From Mesostigma viride (lineage: Eukaryota; Streptophyta; Mesostigmatophyceae; Mesostigmatales; Mesostigmataceae): a stretch of 64,000 nucleotides of DNA. Positions 54,484-64,000 of this stretch are shown piece after piece (position 1 is the first letter of the stretch; the number at the start of each line of letters is the position of its first letter). The notes beneath the pieces are model-generated. The model ran no database searches and had not been told where the DNA came from. It saw only the letters and a program-made list of their open reading frames with translations. Where the stretch lies: NCBI GenBank assembly GCA_009746045.1, contig RPFO01000026.1, positions 5,203,635 to 5,267,634 on the forward strand. Direction: 5' to 3'. The translations under genes were made by a program, and so were the position numbers.

Positions 54484-54722
54484 TGCATGGGGCATGGAGC
54501 ATGGAGCAATCAGGCCATATGGCCGGGCATGGGGGGCTTGGTTTTGGGCACATGGGGCATGGGGCATGGGGCATGGGGCATGGGGTATGGGGGAATGGGA
54601 GCAACGATGTTTGACAGTTGGCTTGCGGTTCGTGGCATGTGTGGCATGGAGCATCGACCATGCAGTAGAAGGGCATGGGGCATGGGGCATGATGGGGCAT
54701 GAGCCATGGGGCATGGGGCATA
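54484..54722. repeat. (GGGCATG)n microsatellite in element C
   Basis: Three clusters of GGGCATG/GGCATGG units at about 54487-54510, 54550-54590 and 54667-54722, interrupted by unique sequence. It lies 130-370 bp from the right end. Confidence 0.85.
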
Positions 54723-54855
54723 TTAGAGCATCACTAGGGCACAGTTCCAGGGCATGTGGCAGGTGGTTTAGGTGGCCAAAAGCATGGGAAATGTCGCATC
54801 TTGATAAATTTTTAATAAACGGTTCAGATTTTAACATACTAAAAAAAACCAGCCC

Positions 54856-56022
54856 CCTTTCTGAAAGCCAACATAGGAGTGGAAGGTCTACAATCTGCTC
54901 CTAGAATTTTTAGAATGTCAGCTCGAGCTGTGTTTTAGAAGCTCGGGGCTCGGTATGATGAGATAGTAGACCCTTGCTTCTTTGTTGTCCCTCAGACCCT
55001 CACCCTCATGGCATGATCATGTTTGTGTGGCATGGGGATGATCAGCTTATTGCTGGGCCTACATAGGCGGGCTGTGGATGATTTTATCACCAACGTGTCT
55101 AAGTCTTTTGAGATTGGCTTAAGCAGCTAGAGCTGGGCACCATTGCTATTAAGTTCTGTGGCACGATGTTGCAGCTTCAGAAGCAAGCAGATCAGTGGGT
55201 CTGTGCATTGTACTCTCCCTCAGATTATCTGCATAGTTGCAACTAGGAGGTGCTGCAGACTAAAATCAAACCTTGTTGTGACTGCCCTACCATTAGAGGC
55301 AAGCTGGGGTGGTTGTGTTCTACTTGTGCACCACACCTAGCAGTAGTCAGCAGGGTTGATGATGCAGTCCTCATGCAGGTAGGCCACAAGGCTATCACCA
55401 AGCTACTGCAGGCTGGCCCGCCCCTTATCTTGCACTCCCTGGAACTCTTTTTTAAACCCATTCACCTTCAGGTTATAATGGATAGTTCCATGGAATCCCG
55501 GCAGAGTACTCAACTGCAGGCTAGGGAGGCTGGCTTTTTTTTGTACAAAACGCTGACAAACCCATGTCCCTCATCTCTTGGTATAGCAGGCTACATAGGC
55601 GTAAAGCTGTTAGTAGCAATGCTGCTGAGTGTAGGGCAGTTGTGTCAGCTGTGCTATACATGCCAGGTATCTCAATCATGTCCTGGTCTGGTTACAGAAG
55701 CAAGCAGGCAGTCAGGCTGGGGTGGTGGCTCACTTGCACACTGACAGTCAATCTGTCCTCAGTTTCCTTGCTAACCCTGCTGCGCACACAGTCTGATTTG
55801 GACTGGGTGATCCTGAAACAGGAATGCACCTACTGGGAGTCTACCAATCATGTGGCGGACAAGGTTAACGCAGCGGATGCGTTGACCTTAATGCCCCAGC
55901 TGGCACCTGAGCAGTATCAACTGCTCTATCACATGATGAACCCCTACGGCAAGCAGGCCAGCCTGCCCCCGCCGGTAGACTGTCACAGGTCTAGTCCACC
56001 CCTCCCCAGGGAGGGTGGCTAG
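54856..56022 (+). pseudogene. Copia-like RT and RNase H relic, 3' piece
   Basis: Resumes right after element C: GVEGLQSAPRIFRMSA matches GVEGLQSSPIIFRISA, then DPCFFVVP, then FVWHGDDQLIAGP in a second frame (motif C, again with WHGDD). Further on, PTIRGKLGWLCSTCAPHLAV, VIMDSSMESRQS, SLISWYSRLHRRKAVSSNAA with ECR, and KVNAADALTLMPQLAPEQYQ correspond to the RNase H blocks of the 22-28 kb copy. At least three frame changes and a stop make it a pseudogene. The 3' limit and an LTR were not identified. Confidence 0.8.
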
Positions 56023-56852
56023 TCTCCCCACCCCTACTATGTATGGGGTAGCCCCTGTCAGGGGGTATGGGTACCCAGACCGTGGCTCAGGCCACGGGGG
56101 GTCTTATCATCAGCACTAGCTCACGGGGAGGAGCTGAGCCCTGTATGCCAAGTTGTAATTAAACCCTGTTTTATGGTGAATAAATTGAGTCTCTTTGACT
56201 TAATTGTCTCTCTCAATGAATTTCGTTAGATCGTCTCTTGGGAGGTGAGCTGTCATATCCTTCACACGTGTGTCATTGTACGTGCCAGTCATGGTGACTG
56301 TACTTGTACATGGCATTTTCATGGTGCTGGGTCAGGTTCATGATTACCCTGTACTTGTGCATGTGCATGAAACGTGTGACAGTCATAGACTGTCCTGTTA
56401 CTGTGCCTGTTGTGTCTTATGCTGCTGGCCATAAGGTCCCAGGACCTGTGGTACATGTGTAGGGCGATGGGCAGTCCACCCATTCGCCAAGTGCAAATCA
56501 CGTGGAGAACCAGTTCTCCCTTGTCAGTTGCCTGTGCTTATTACCATGTGGCACTCACAGGTACCTGGCTGCTCTGGCCCAGGTCAGCAGTGGCGAAACA
56601 TCAGGTCCCAAGCACCTGGGGAAGACCTCTGGTTACACCAGAGTCATCCCATTGGTTTTAATTGGGAATTAAGTGGATGTTGCATGGGGTTCCATCCACA
56701 AGTGGCAATGAAGCCCCCCTTTTTTCACCATTTGCAGTGACAGATGCCAGGGAAATGACGACATTTCGCTCATTCAAACTAGATGGAAACTGGGCATGCA
56801 CTCCTTATAAATATGATGTTGACATGTGACGTCCTGTGTGCATATATATGAC
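56023..56852. other. no recognisable gene
   Basis: May include the 3' end of the Copia-like relic: a T/A-rich end with AATTAAACCC and TGAATAAATTGAG at about 56155-56190 looks like a polyadenylation region. Repeated TGT/CATG words around 56270-56440 produce no ORF of interest. Confidence 0.35.
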
Positions 56853-58624
56853 GAAAACATGCGTGGACGATAGGAATTATAGCACCGGCGGGCTTCAAAG
56901 TGCCGGACGGCAGGCGGTACCACCACTCCGTGGCAGCTTGGCCCAGTTTGCTACCGGCTGGCACACGTTTTCAGTGAATTTTGGGCTCCAGATTTAAATG
57001 CAACGTGCGGTTTGAGGCAGGGGAAAACATGCGTGGACGATAGGAATTATAGCACCGGCGGGCTTCAAAGTGCCGGACGGCAGGCGGTACCACCACTCCG
57101 TGGCAGCTTGGCCCAGTTTGCTACCGGCTGGCACACGTTTTCAGTGAATTTTGGGCTCCAGATTTAAATGCAACGTGCGGTTTGAGGCAGGGGAAAACAT
57201 GCGTGGACGATAGGAATTATAGCACCGGCGGGCTTCAAAGTGCCGGACGGCAGGCGGTACCACCACTCCGTGGCAGCTTGGCCCAGTTTGCTACCGGCTG
57301 GCACACGTTTTCAGTGAATTTTGGGCTCCAGATTTAAATGCAACGTGCGGTTTGAGGCAGGGGAAAACATGCGTGGACGATAGGAATTATAGCACCGGCG
57401 GGCTTCAAAGTGCCGGACGGCAGGCGGTACCACCACTCCGTGGCAGCTTGGCCCAGTTTGCTACCGGCTGGCACACGTTTTCAGTGAATTTTGGGCTCCA
57501 GATTTAAATGCAACGTGCGGTTTGAGGCAGGGGAAAACATGCGTGGACGATAGGAATTATAGCACCGGCGGGCTTCAAAGTGCCGGACGGCAGGCGGTAC
57601 CACCATTCCGTGGCAGCTTGGCCCAGTTTGCTACCGGCTGGCACACGTTTTCAGTGAATTTTGGGCTCCAGATTTAAATGCAACGACTGCGGTTTGAGGC
57701 AGGGGAAAACATGCGTGGACGATAGGAATTATAGCACCGGCGGGCTTCAAAGTGCCGGACGGCAGGCGGTACCACCATTCCGTGGCAGCTTGGCCCAGTT
57801 TGCTACCGGCTGGCACACGTTTTCAGTGAATTTTGGGCTCCAGATTTAAATGCAACGTGCGGTTTGAGGCAGGGGAAAACATGCGTGGACGATAGGAATT
57901 ATAGCACCGGCGGGCTTCAAAGTGCCGGACGGCAGGCGGTACCACCACTCCGTGGCAGCTTGGCCCAGTTTGCTACCGGCTGGCACACGTTTTCAGTGAA
58001 TTTTGGGCTCCAGATTTAAATGCAACGTGCGGTTTGAGGCAGGGGAAAACATGCGTGGACGATAGGAATTATAGCACCGGCGGGCTTCAAAGTGCCGGAC
58101 GGCAGGCGGTACCACCATTCCGTGGCAGCTTGGCCCAGTTTGCTACCGGCTGGCACACGTTTTCAGTGAATTTTGGGCTCCAGATTTAAATGCAACGTGC
58201 GGTTTGAGGCAGGGGAAAACATGCGTGGACGATAGGAATTATAGCACCGGCGGGCTTCAAAGTGCCGGACGGCAGGCGGTACCACCATTCCGTGGCAGCT
58301 TGGCCCAGTTTGCTACCGGCTGGCACACGTTTTCAGTGAATTTTGGGCTCCAGATTTAAATGCAACGTGCGGTTTGAGGCAGGGGAAAACATGCGTGGAC
58401 GATAGGAATTATAGCACCGGCGGGCTTCAAAGTGCCGGACGGCAGGCGGTACCACCACTCCGTGGCAGCTTGGCCCAGTTTGCTACCGGCTGGCACACGT
58501 TTTCAGTGAATTTTGGGCTCCAGATTTAAATGCAACGTGCGGTTTGAGGCAGGGGAAAACATGCGTGGACGATAGGAATTATAGCACCGGCGGGCTTCAA
58601 AGTGCCGGACGGCAGGCGGTACCG
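56853..58624 (+). repeat. 170-bp tandem monomer array, 5' UTR/promoter of the R2-like LINE
   Basis: Units begin GAAAACATGCGTGGACGATA at 56853, 57023, 57193, 57363, 57533, 57705, 57875, 58045, 58215, 58385 and 58555: ten full monomers and a final 70-bp partial. They are almost identical (CACTCC/CATTCC is the main variant, one unit has 2 extra bases). The array ends 111 bp before the ATG of the LINE. Tandem monomers directly upstream of a LINE ORF are typical of self-renewing LINE promoters, as in mouse L1. A satellite that the LINE inserted into is the alternative. Confidence 0.85.
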
Positions 58625-58735
58625 CGACCGCAGCGCGTTGGGGGGCTGCCGCCCCCCAAACCCCCGCGTGGGGGGCTCCGCCCCCCACACCCCCCGCCCC
58701 CCCCTCGGTGGCTGCCACGCCTGACCTGATTGTTC
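58625..58735 (+). other. GC-rich hairpin leader of the R2-like LINE
   Basis: Two small hairpins, TTGGGGGGCTGCCGCCCCCC and GTGGGGGGCTCCGCCCCCCA, lie between the last monomer and the ATG at 58736. They could affect translation start or be remnants of short dispersed repeats. Confidence 0.6.
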
Positions 58736-61218
58736 ATGGACGAACCACGACCCCCTTCGCCCAACGGCTCCCCCGCTCCCCGGTTGGCGCCTCGGCGGTC
58801 CTCTCGGCTTGCGGCCCTTCTTGCGGAGGTGGGCGACCCGGCTGCGGGGGGCTCGGGCGCCCCGGTCTCCCCCTCCTTGGCCTGCGAGGTCTGCCGGAGC
58901 GGGCACCGCGGGCACCACATGTTAGTTTGTGATGCTTGCAATTCCGGGTGGCACTTGCAGTGTCTTACTCCCCGGCTCTACCGGGTCCCGCCGGGCTCCT
59001 GGACGTGCCCGCGCTGTCCCCCCGGCGGGCCCCCGGGCTGCCCTCCCCGCTGGGTGCTCCGGCCCCCTGCCCCGTGTGCCCCCCTGCCGAGGCCCTCGGG
59101 GCGGGCCGTGGCCTGCCCGATGGGGCCGCCGTTGCTCGGGCCCTGGCGCCCTCGGCCCCGGGGCCCCACCCGTCGCCTGGCCCCGCCGACGGGGGCGCGG
59201 CGCTGTCGCCTGGGCTGAGCCCGGCCGACCCGGCCCGGCGGGCCTGGCGACCCCGGCGCCCGCCCCCGGCCCCTCGCTCCCCGACGCTCTGGCCTCCCTT
59301 CCCCCGGCCGCGGTTGGCCACCCAGCCGCCACCCCCGTCCTTGCCGCGTGGGACGGCGGCCCCCGGGCCCACGCGTTCACCTCGTGGCCGCCCTCGCACA
59401 TTGTCGGCGTGGTGGGCCGCGCCACCTTTTCTTGGGCGTACTGCCCTTTGTTGCTGGACGCGGTCGGGCTCCAGGCCGCCTTCCCCTCGCTCCCTAGGCC
59501 CCCGCCTTCCTGGCCCTAGTTGCGCAGGTGCGGGCGACATTTCTTTCCGCCGCCCCCCGGTGACGGCCTCGACTCTTTGGGGGTATGTCTTGGAAGGATA
59601 TCACGCCGGCTGCCGGCTGCCGTGGCATCTCCCGGCCGCCCGGCAGGAAGAGCTGCTTTCCCTGGACGAGCGGGTGGGTCAGGAGGTGGTCGAGTTCGTC
59701 ACGGCGGTGGCTCGAGACGCACAGGTCTCGGTGCGGGCGGCCTACCTCGCGGGCGGCGCCGACCTGGGCCTCATGTCCCCGCGGCAGCTTCGCCTCTTCT
59801 TGGACGCCCAGGCCCCGCCTCCCGGCCCGGTTGCCAGTGGGGGCTTTCTCATCACCTCCCTCAGCCTGGCGCAGGCCGCCATGCTGCGTGTGGAGTTCGG
59901 GGCCCCCATCGCGGTTCAGGGCGGCCAGGCCGTCTTGGTGGACTCGGCCGGGCGCGCCCAGCCCCTAACCGCGGGGACGCCTGTTTCTGCCTTCCTCCAC
60001 GACATCCTGGAGTTGGCAGGCATCCCGCACGAATGGCACCCCGCGGCTGACCAACCGGTCGGCATCCTCTCTCGCGCGCCCAGATTGCCGCTCTCCCGGT
60101 TGCTGGAGGCCGGCTGGGACCCGCCCCCCCATGTCCGGTCCCTTCTGGAGGGGGACGACCCGAGTCGGGCTCCTGTGCCATCTGCCTTGAGCCCTTCCGG
60201 CGGGGGATGGCTTGTGTCGCCTGCCCGCGTGCGGCCACACATTCATCAAGCGTGCATCGCGCGCAGCTTGCTCCACTCCGTGCCGCGCTGCCCGTTGTGC
60301 CGGGCTGTTGTGCCGCCCCCTGGGACTGCGCTTCCTCTCGGGTCTCGCTGGGTCCCCTGCCGGTCCCCACCGGGCCCCGGGGCCAGCTGCCTCCCCGACC
60401 CCTCGGCCTCCGCCCCCGGCCTCGTTGCCGGGGCCTGGGGTGGTCGCGGGCGCGCTGGCGAGTCCCCCTGGGAGGGGCGCCGGCGTTCTCGATCCCCCTC
60501 CGCTGGGGGTCTCCCCGGTGGGCACTGCCTCCTCCGTGGCCCCGGCGGGCCTGCCGGGCGCTGGTCGGGTCGTGGTGCGCGCGCCTGCCGGCCCGGCTGG
60601 GGACGCCGCAGGCCCCACGTCCTGCCTTTGCTGGCGCCGCTCCCCGCCACTCAGCGCCCGCCGACGGCCTTCACCGGTGTGCCGTGCTGCTTCCCACGGG
60701 GTCCCCGTGTGCGGGTGTGTTCCACAACCGTAACCTCCTCTGCCAGCACCTTCGCGCTGTGCACCCCGATCTCGGCGCGGCGGATCTGCAGGCCATGAGC
60801 TGTTACCGGTGCCCGGAAGCTCACTGCCAGCGGGTGTACTCCATTCACGGGCGCGCTCAGCACGCGCGCGCCTGTGTTGCTCAACGGCCCCTCAACCGGC
60901 CAGCAGTCCCGGCCCCCTCCCCCCCTCCCGCCTCGGCTCCCCCGGCTCCCAGCCCCCGCCGCCCGACTACTCGGCCAGTTGGCGTTGGCTTGACACGGTT
61001 CCCTGGGATGCATGCGCCATCAACCCGACGTCTACCCTGACCGACCTCCCCCACCGCGCGCGTAGCCTTTTCGCGCAATGTGCAATCGTTTCTCTCCGGC
61101 GCATGCACGCCGCTCCGGACGACCCGCTGGGCTTTAAACTGCACATGGTGACCCCCCGCCTGCTCCTCACCCCTCTCGGGCGTGGTGTGCGCGGCCTCCA
61201 GGGTGCGGTTATTGCCCG
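58736..61218 (+). pseudogene. N-terminal region of the R2-like LINE polyprotein: PHD, RING, C2H2 (frameshifted)
   Basis: ATG 58736 (MDEPRPPSPNGSPAPR). PHD finger: CEVC at residues 50-53, CDAC 65-68, H73, C76, and CPRC 91-94, a full C4HC3 set. A Pro-rich linker with frame changes follows. A folded but unrecognised domain at 59580-60120 includes LWGYVLEGYHAGCRLPWHLP and GTPVSAFLHDILELAGIPHE. RING finger at about 60158-60310: CAICLEPF, MACVAC, then CGH and HQACIARS..., PRCPLCR, split over three frames. C2H2-like fingers at about 60690-60880: FHNRNLLCQHLRAVH and CPEAHCQRVYSIHGRAQH. Then WRWLDTVPWDACAI leads to RT. It probably targets chromatin or rDNA-like sites; that is inference. Confidence 0.7.
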
Positions 61219-62730
61219 TTGCCGACGCTTTCTGCAGGGGGACTGGGAGGGGCTGTTTGGCGTGCCGCCCCGCGCACGGCCCGGCTGTCGGGGGAGGTCA
61301 ACTTCGAGCGGGTGGCCGCCGACGTCATCCGCCTCGTCCGCGAGGGGCAGCTCAGCCGGGCCATGACCCGCTTGGAAATGGCCAAGCTCGCCCCCGCCAA
61401 TGCGGCTACCCTGGCGGCCTTGGAGGCTCTTCACCCTGCGGAGCCCGGATTCCAGCTGCCCGTGCCGGACCCCCTGCCGGCCCCCCTCCGGCTGGACCGC
61501 GACTGCTTCCTGGAGGTGATGCGTGCGGTCCCGCGGGCTTCCTCTACCGGGCCGTCGGGCTGGCGCTACGAGCACTTGGAGGTCCTGGTGGGGCATGGGG
61601 GCGAGGACATTCTCTTTGACACCCTCATTGACCTGGCGGCTGGTCGCGTTCCTCCCGCTGCGCGCGAGTGGTTTAGCGGGCGCTCGCCTCCTCGCTCTGC
61701 TCAAGGGTGTCTTGCCCCCCCCGAGGGCAAGGTGCGCCCGATCGCCTGCGGTGAGGTGCTCCGCAAGCTCGTGGGCAAAGTGATCTGCCGCCAAAAGGCG
61801 CCCGAGCTCCGTGCCTTTTTCTGCCCGCCCCTCGCAGCGGGTGAGACCTCGGTGGCGGCCCAGCTGGGGGTGACGACTCCAGGCGGGGCGGATATCCTCA
61901 TCCATTCGGTGCAGGCCTACCTCGAGGCCCACCCCACCCACGCTGTCGTCAAGGTCGACTGCCACAACGCGTTCAACAGTCTGTCCCGCGCCAGCATGTT
62001 TGCGGCCGTCATGGAGTCCTTCGAGGACTTGTACGCTTGGACAGCCGTGTGCTACGGCCAGCCCGGCCAACTGGTTCACATCATGGAGGACGGCACTCGC
62101 GGCGGCCTGCTGTCGCGGTCGGGCACCCAGCAAGGGGACCCCCTGGGACCCCTGTACTTTGCCGCCCCCCTCCAGGGTTGCCTCCAAGCGGTCCATGCTG
62201 CCCACCCGGCGGTCGCTATTCAGGCCTACTTGGATGATATCTACCTTCTGGGCCCTGTGCCGGACACCACCGCGGCTCTGCTGGCACTGCAGACCGCGGT
62301 GGCCGACATCAACCTCCAGTTGACCCTTGCCAAGTGCGCGGTGTACTCGCCCCAAGGTGATTGCTCCGGCTTTCCGCCCCAGCTCTTGGGCCGGGACGAG
62401 CGCCTCCATGGGTTGGATGTCCTCGGCGTTCCGGTTGGCGACCCCGCGTTTGTCATCGATGCTCTGCGGGCCGCCCTCGAGGCACGCACTGAGGTACTGC
62501 CCTTGATTGCGCGCCTTCATGATTCGCAGACCAAGGGTCTGCTTCTGTGGTTTTGCGCTCACCCTCGCGTCGTTCACTGGCTCCGGGGCGCTCTTCCGTC
62601 TCAGGTCCGGCTGGCCGCCGAGGGCCACGACGAACGCATCCAGTCGGCCTTGGCGCAGCTGGTCCCGGGCCCCGACCTCCCGCCACATGCTATTCGCATT
62701 GCCTCCCTGCCTGCACGGATGGGTGGCTGA
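61219..62730 (+). CDS. reverse transcriptase of the R2-like LINE
   Basis: About 500 codons open. The N-terminal extension (RLVREGQLSRAMTRLEMAKL then ALEALHP) is typical of this RT group. Motif A is VKVDCHNAFNSLSR (about 61950-61990), motif B is GTQQGDPLGPLYFAAPLQ (about 62122-62175), and motif C is AYLDDIYLLG (about 62224-62253), so the catalytic Asp residues are intact. The block APPEGKVRPIACGEVLRKLV is the RPI region. The frame ends at RIASLPARMGG then TGA; deleting or adding one base near 62720 continues into WLTRAARLAPAAFLGSVAQS, so the stop is a frameshift artefact or mutation. Copies the RNA at the nicked target. Confidence 0.85.
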   Translation: MPTLSAGGLGGAVWRAAPRTARLSGEVNFERVAADVIRLVREGQLSRAMTRLEMAKLAPANAATLAALEALHPAEPGFQLPVPDPLPAPLRLDRDCFLEVMRAVPRASSTGPSGWRYEHLEVLVGHGGEDILFDTLIDLAAGRVPPAAREWFSGRSPPRSAQGCLAPPEGKVRPIACGEVLRKLVGKVICRQKAPELRAFFCPPLAAGETSVAAQLGVTTPGGADILIHSVQAYLEAHPTHAVVKVDCHNAFNSLSRASMFAAVMESFEDLYAWTAVCYGQPGQLVHIMEDGTRGGLLSRSGTQQGDPLGPLYFAAPLQGCLQAVHAAHPAVAIQAYLDDIYLLGPVPDTTAALLALQTAVADINLQLTLAKCAVYSPQGDCSGFPPQLLGRDERLHGLDVLGVPVGDPAFVIDALRAALEARTEVLPLIARLHDSQTKGLLLWFCAHPRVVHWLRGALPSQVRLAAEGHDERIQSALAQLVPGPDLPPHAIRIASLPARMGG

Positions 62731-63870
62731 CTCGTGCCGCCCGGCTGGCCCCAGCAGCCTTTTTGGGCTCCGTCGCTCAGTCGTGGGCGGAAAGCTGCCG
62801 GCTCCTGCCCCTTTTGGCAACGGCAGCGCCTGACCTCCTGGACCCCAGCAGCCCTTTGCCCTTCGTCACCGCCATCCAGGAGGCCTATGCTGAGATCCAG
62901 CAGGCCTGTTCTCCCGTCCGTGCCGCTCAGGCGGTACAGCGCCACCTCCCTCGCGGCACTCCCTCGGTCGCCTCCGTTCAATCTCCCGCCGCATTCCCTG
63001 CTCGCGTCATCGATAAACACCAGAAAACCTACGCGGGTATTCTGCACACGGCTGATTGGATTGCTCTTTTCGCGGACCTCAACGCCCAGGGACGTGCGTG
63101 GCTGTTCTCGCTTTCCTTGCGGAGTGTGGGCTCGGCGTACCTTCGTGCTCTTCCCATGGCCCCCCATTCGCCTTGGCTCCCAGCCACTACTCGGTGGCGC
63201 TCCGGCACCAGCTATTTGCCCCGCAGCCTCTTGTTCCGGCCGGGCGGCCTTGTGGTAGCTGTGGGCAGCCGCTGGATCCCACGGGGACTCACTACCTTGC
63301 CTGCATGGGGGGCCAACAGAATCAGAATTGGTATTTGTATTTGCACACTGTCCTCCTGACGGTGGTGCTCGCCATGATTCGGTCGGTTTTCCCCACGCGA
63401 ACATCCGGTCCGAGGATGCGGATGGCGCTGCCTTCTATTCCCCCAACCACCGGCCTGACATCGTGGTGCTGGACTTTGAGGGGGGTGGCCGGCATCTGCT
63501 TATTGACGTTTCGGTGGCGCGGCCCTTGGCTCTTAGCCACGTGGCTGGGGCCTCCCTCACGGCAGGTTACACGGCGGACCGGGCGGAGCGGGCCAAGCTC
63601 CTGGCCTACGGCGACGTCGGGCACCATCGTGTGGTGCCCTTTGTCCTGGAGGAGTTTGGGGCCATGGGGCCCCTGACCTCCGCCTTCTTCAAGGAGTGTT
63701 GCCGGCTCCGGGAGGACCGGCTGGACCTGGAGGGCCAGCGGGCCCCATGGTCGGCGCGGACCTGGACGTCATATTGGCGTCAGCGCTTGTCGGTGGCGCT
63801 GACTCGGGCCATGGCTGACATCATGCTCCGCCGTACGCGGGCTGATTTTGCGGTGCAGCAGGGCTATTAG
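62731..63870 (+). pseudogene. thumb, CCHC knuckle and restriction-like endonuclease of the R2-like LINE (frameshifted)
   Basis: Thumb/linker (to about 63210, with HQKTYAGILHTADWIALFAD) reads in one frame. The knuckle CGSCGQPLDPTGTHYLAC (63251-63304) reads in the next. The endonuclease reads in a third: HRPDIVVLDFEGGGRHLLID and VSVARPLA give the PD...(D/E)-V core, with Asp at about 63455 and 63504. A helical C terminus (ARTWTSYWRQRLSVALTRAM) ends at TAG 63870. The nuclease nicks the target DNA that primes reverse transcription. Frame changes lie near 63210 and 63350. Confidence 0.8.
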
Positions 63871-64000
63871 GTTCCTCCCGTTAGGCGTTTCCATTGGTCT
63901 TATCGTAGTATAGAGCTTTGACATGGCTCTGTATATAGGTTTATAGCTGGGCGTTTGCTTTGGTTTGAGTGATTTCACTCTGCTGTAAGTAATTATATTT
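63871..64000 (+). other. 3' untranslated region of the R2-like LINE
   Basis: Repeats the word AGCTTTGACATGGCTCTGTA and ends TGTAAGTAATTATATTT at the window edge. TGTAA is the poly(A) signal of green algae, and an R2-type 3' UTR is recognised by its RT. The element end cannot be fixed here. Confidence 0.5.

Larger units (their letters stand above)
48533..54855. mobile_element. TIR DNA element C (6.3 kb), inserted in the Copia-like relic
   Basis: Inverted ends GGGCTGGTTTTTTTTAGTA at 48533 and its inverse at 54837-54855, about 29 bp in all. CCT is duplicated on both sides (48530-48532 and 54856-54858). Joining the flanks with one CCT restores a continuous Copia-like RT frame, which proves the insertion. 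It carries a leftward gene (50218 to 49536) and a rightward spliced gene (51169 to 54064) on either side of a 505-bp palindrome. A 3-bp duplication occurs in PIF/Harbinger and CACTA elements, but neither the ends nor the proteins place it clearly. Confidence 0.85.
56853..63990 (+). mobile_element. R2-like (restriction-like endonuclease) non-LTR retrotransposon
   Basis: Monomer array, then one long multi-frame coding region: PHD, RING and C2H2 fingers, RT, CCHC knuckle and a C-terminal PD-(D/E)XK endonuclease. RT followed by CCHC and restriction-like endonuclease is the plan of the R2, NeSL and HERO groups, which integrate by nicking the target and priming reverse transcription on it. Coding GC content is very high. 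At least eight frame changes interrupt the coding region. The 3' end near 63990 contains TGTAAGTAATTATATTT; the true end may be beyond the window. Confidence 0.85.

Noticed and set aside
56853-58624. 170-bp array as a centromeric satellite
   Set aside because: Only about ten units, with a partial last unit abutting a LINE start codon. A LINE 5' UTR is the simpler reading, though the alternative stays open.
60967-62820. Minus-strand 617-codon ORF opposite the LINE RT
   Set aside because: Long antisense frames are expected in very GC-rich coding DNA, and the plus strand carries unmistakable RT motifs.

Overview
This window reads as eukaryotic, transposon-dense DNA with no host gene that I can recognise. 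GT-AG introns of 0.5-1.3 kb, LTR, DIRS-type, R2-like and CACTA-type elements, TATA boxes and GC-rich codon use in several elements exclude a prokaryote. The mix (a DIRS element, a PHD-carrying R2-like LINE, a Copia element with FVWHGDD at its RT site, CACTA elements, GC-rich coding, a TGTAA near the LINE 3' end) would fit a green alga or a related protist. That assignment is inference.

Layout. 0.3-0.8 kb: decayed LINE reverse transcriptase (RT) fragment. 1.75-3.5 kb: two hairpin-bearing tandem units and a 470-bp foldback. 3.6-4.0 kb: Ala-rich ORF. 4.5-9.1 kb: DIRS-type element (gag-like, RT, RNase H, tyrosine recombinase) with frameshifts. 9.53-16.96 kb: CACTA-type element 'A'. 17.06-19.14 kb: frameshifted LINE RT, same family as the 0.3 kb remnant. 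19.16-19.37 kb: second copy of the DIRS promoter repeat. 19.8-22.1 kb: tandem duplication of a 1.57-kb unit. 22.31-28.47 kb: Copia-like element with LTRs identical by eye and the order gag-integrase-protease-RT-RNase H. 28.55-29.01 kb: MITE-like element. 29.61-45.70 kb: Ty3/gypsy-like element with almost identical LTRs and a 5-bp target duplication, interrupted at 32.28-39.91 kb by a second CACTA-type element 'B'. 46.1-46.7 kb: Copia-like RNase H relic. 48.25-56.02 kb: Copia-like RT relic split by a 6.3-kb TIR element 'C' that carries two divergent genes. 56.85-63.9 kb: R2-like LINE with a 5' array of 170-bp monomers, PHD, RING and C2H2 fingers, RT, a CCHC motif and a restriction-like endonuclease.

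How parts relate. The nesting gives an order of events: B entered the gypsy-like element, and C entered an already degenerate Copia-like RT, leaving a 3-bp duplication and a restorable reading frame. A and B are diverged members of one family. In both, the left gene reads leftward, the right gene reads rightward and ends in the same Ser-rich exon, and the last intron holds minisatellites. C has an analogous divergent layout around a 505-bp palindrome. The Copia-like and gypsy-like insertions look recent from their LTRs. Most other coding regions carry single-base frame changes, from decay or from uncorrected sequencing indels.
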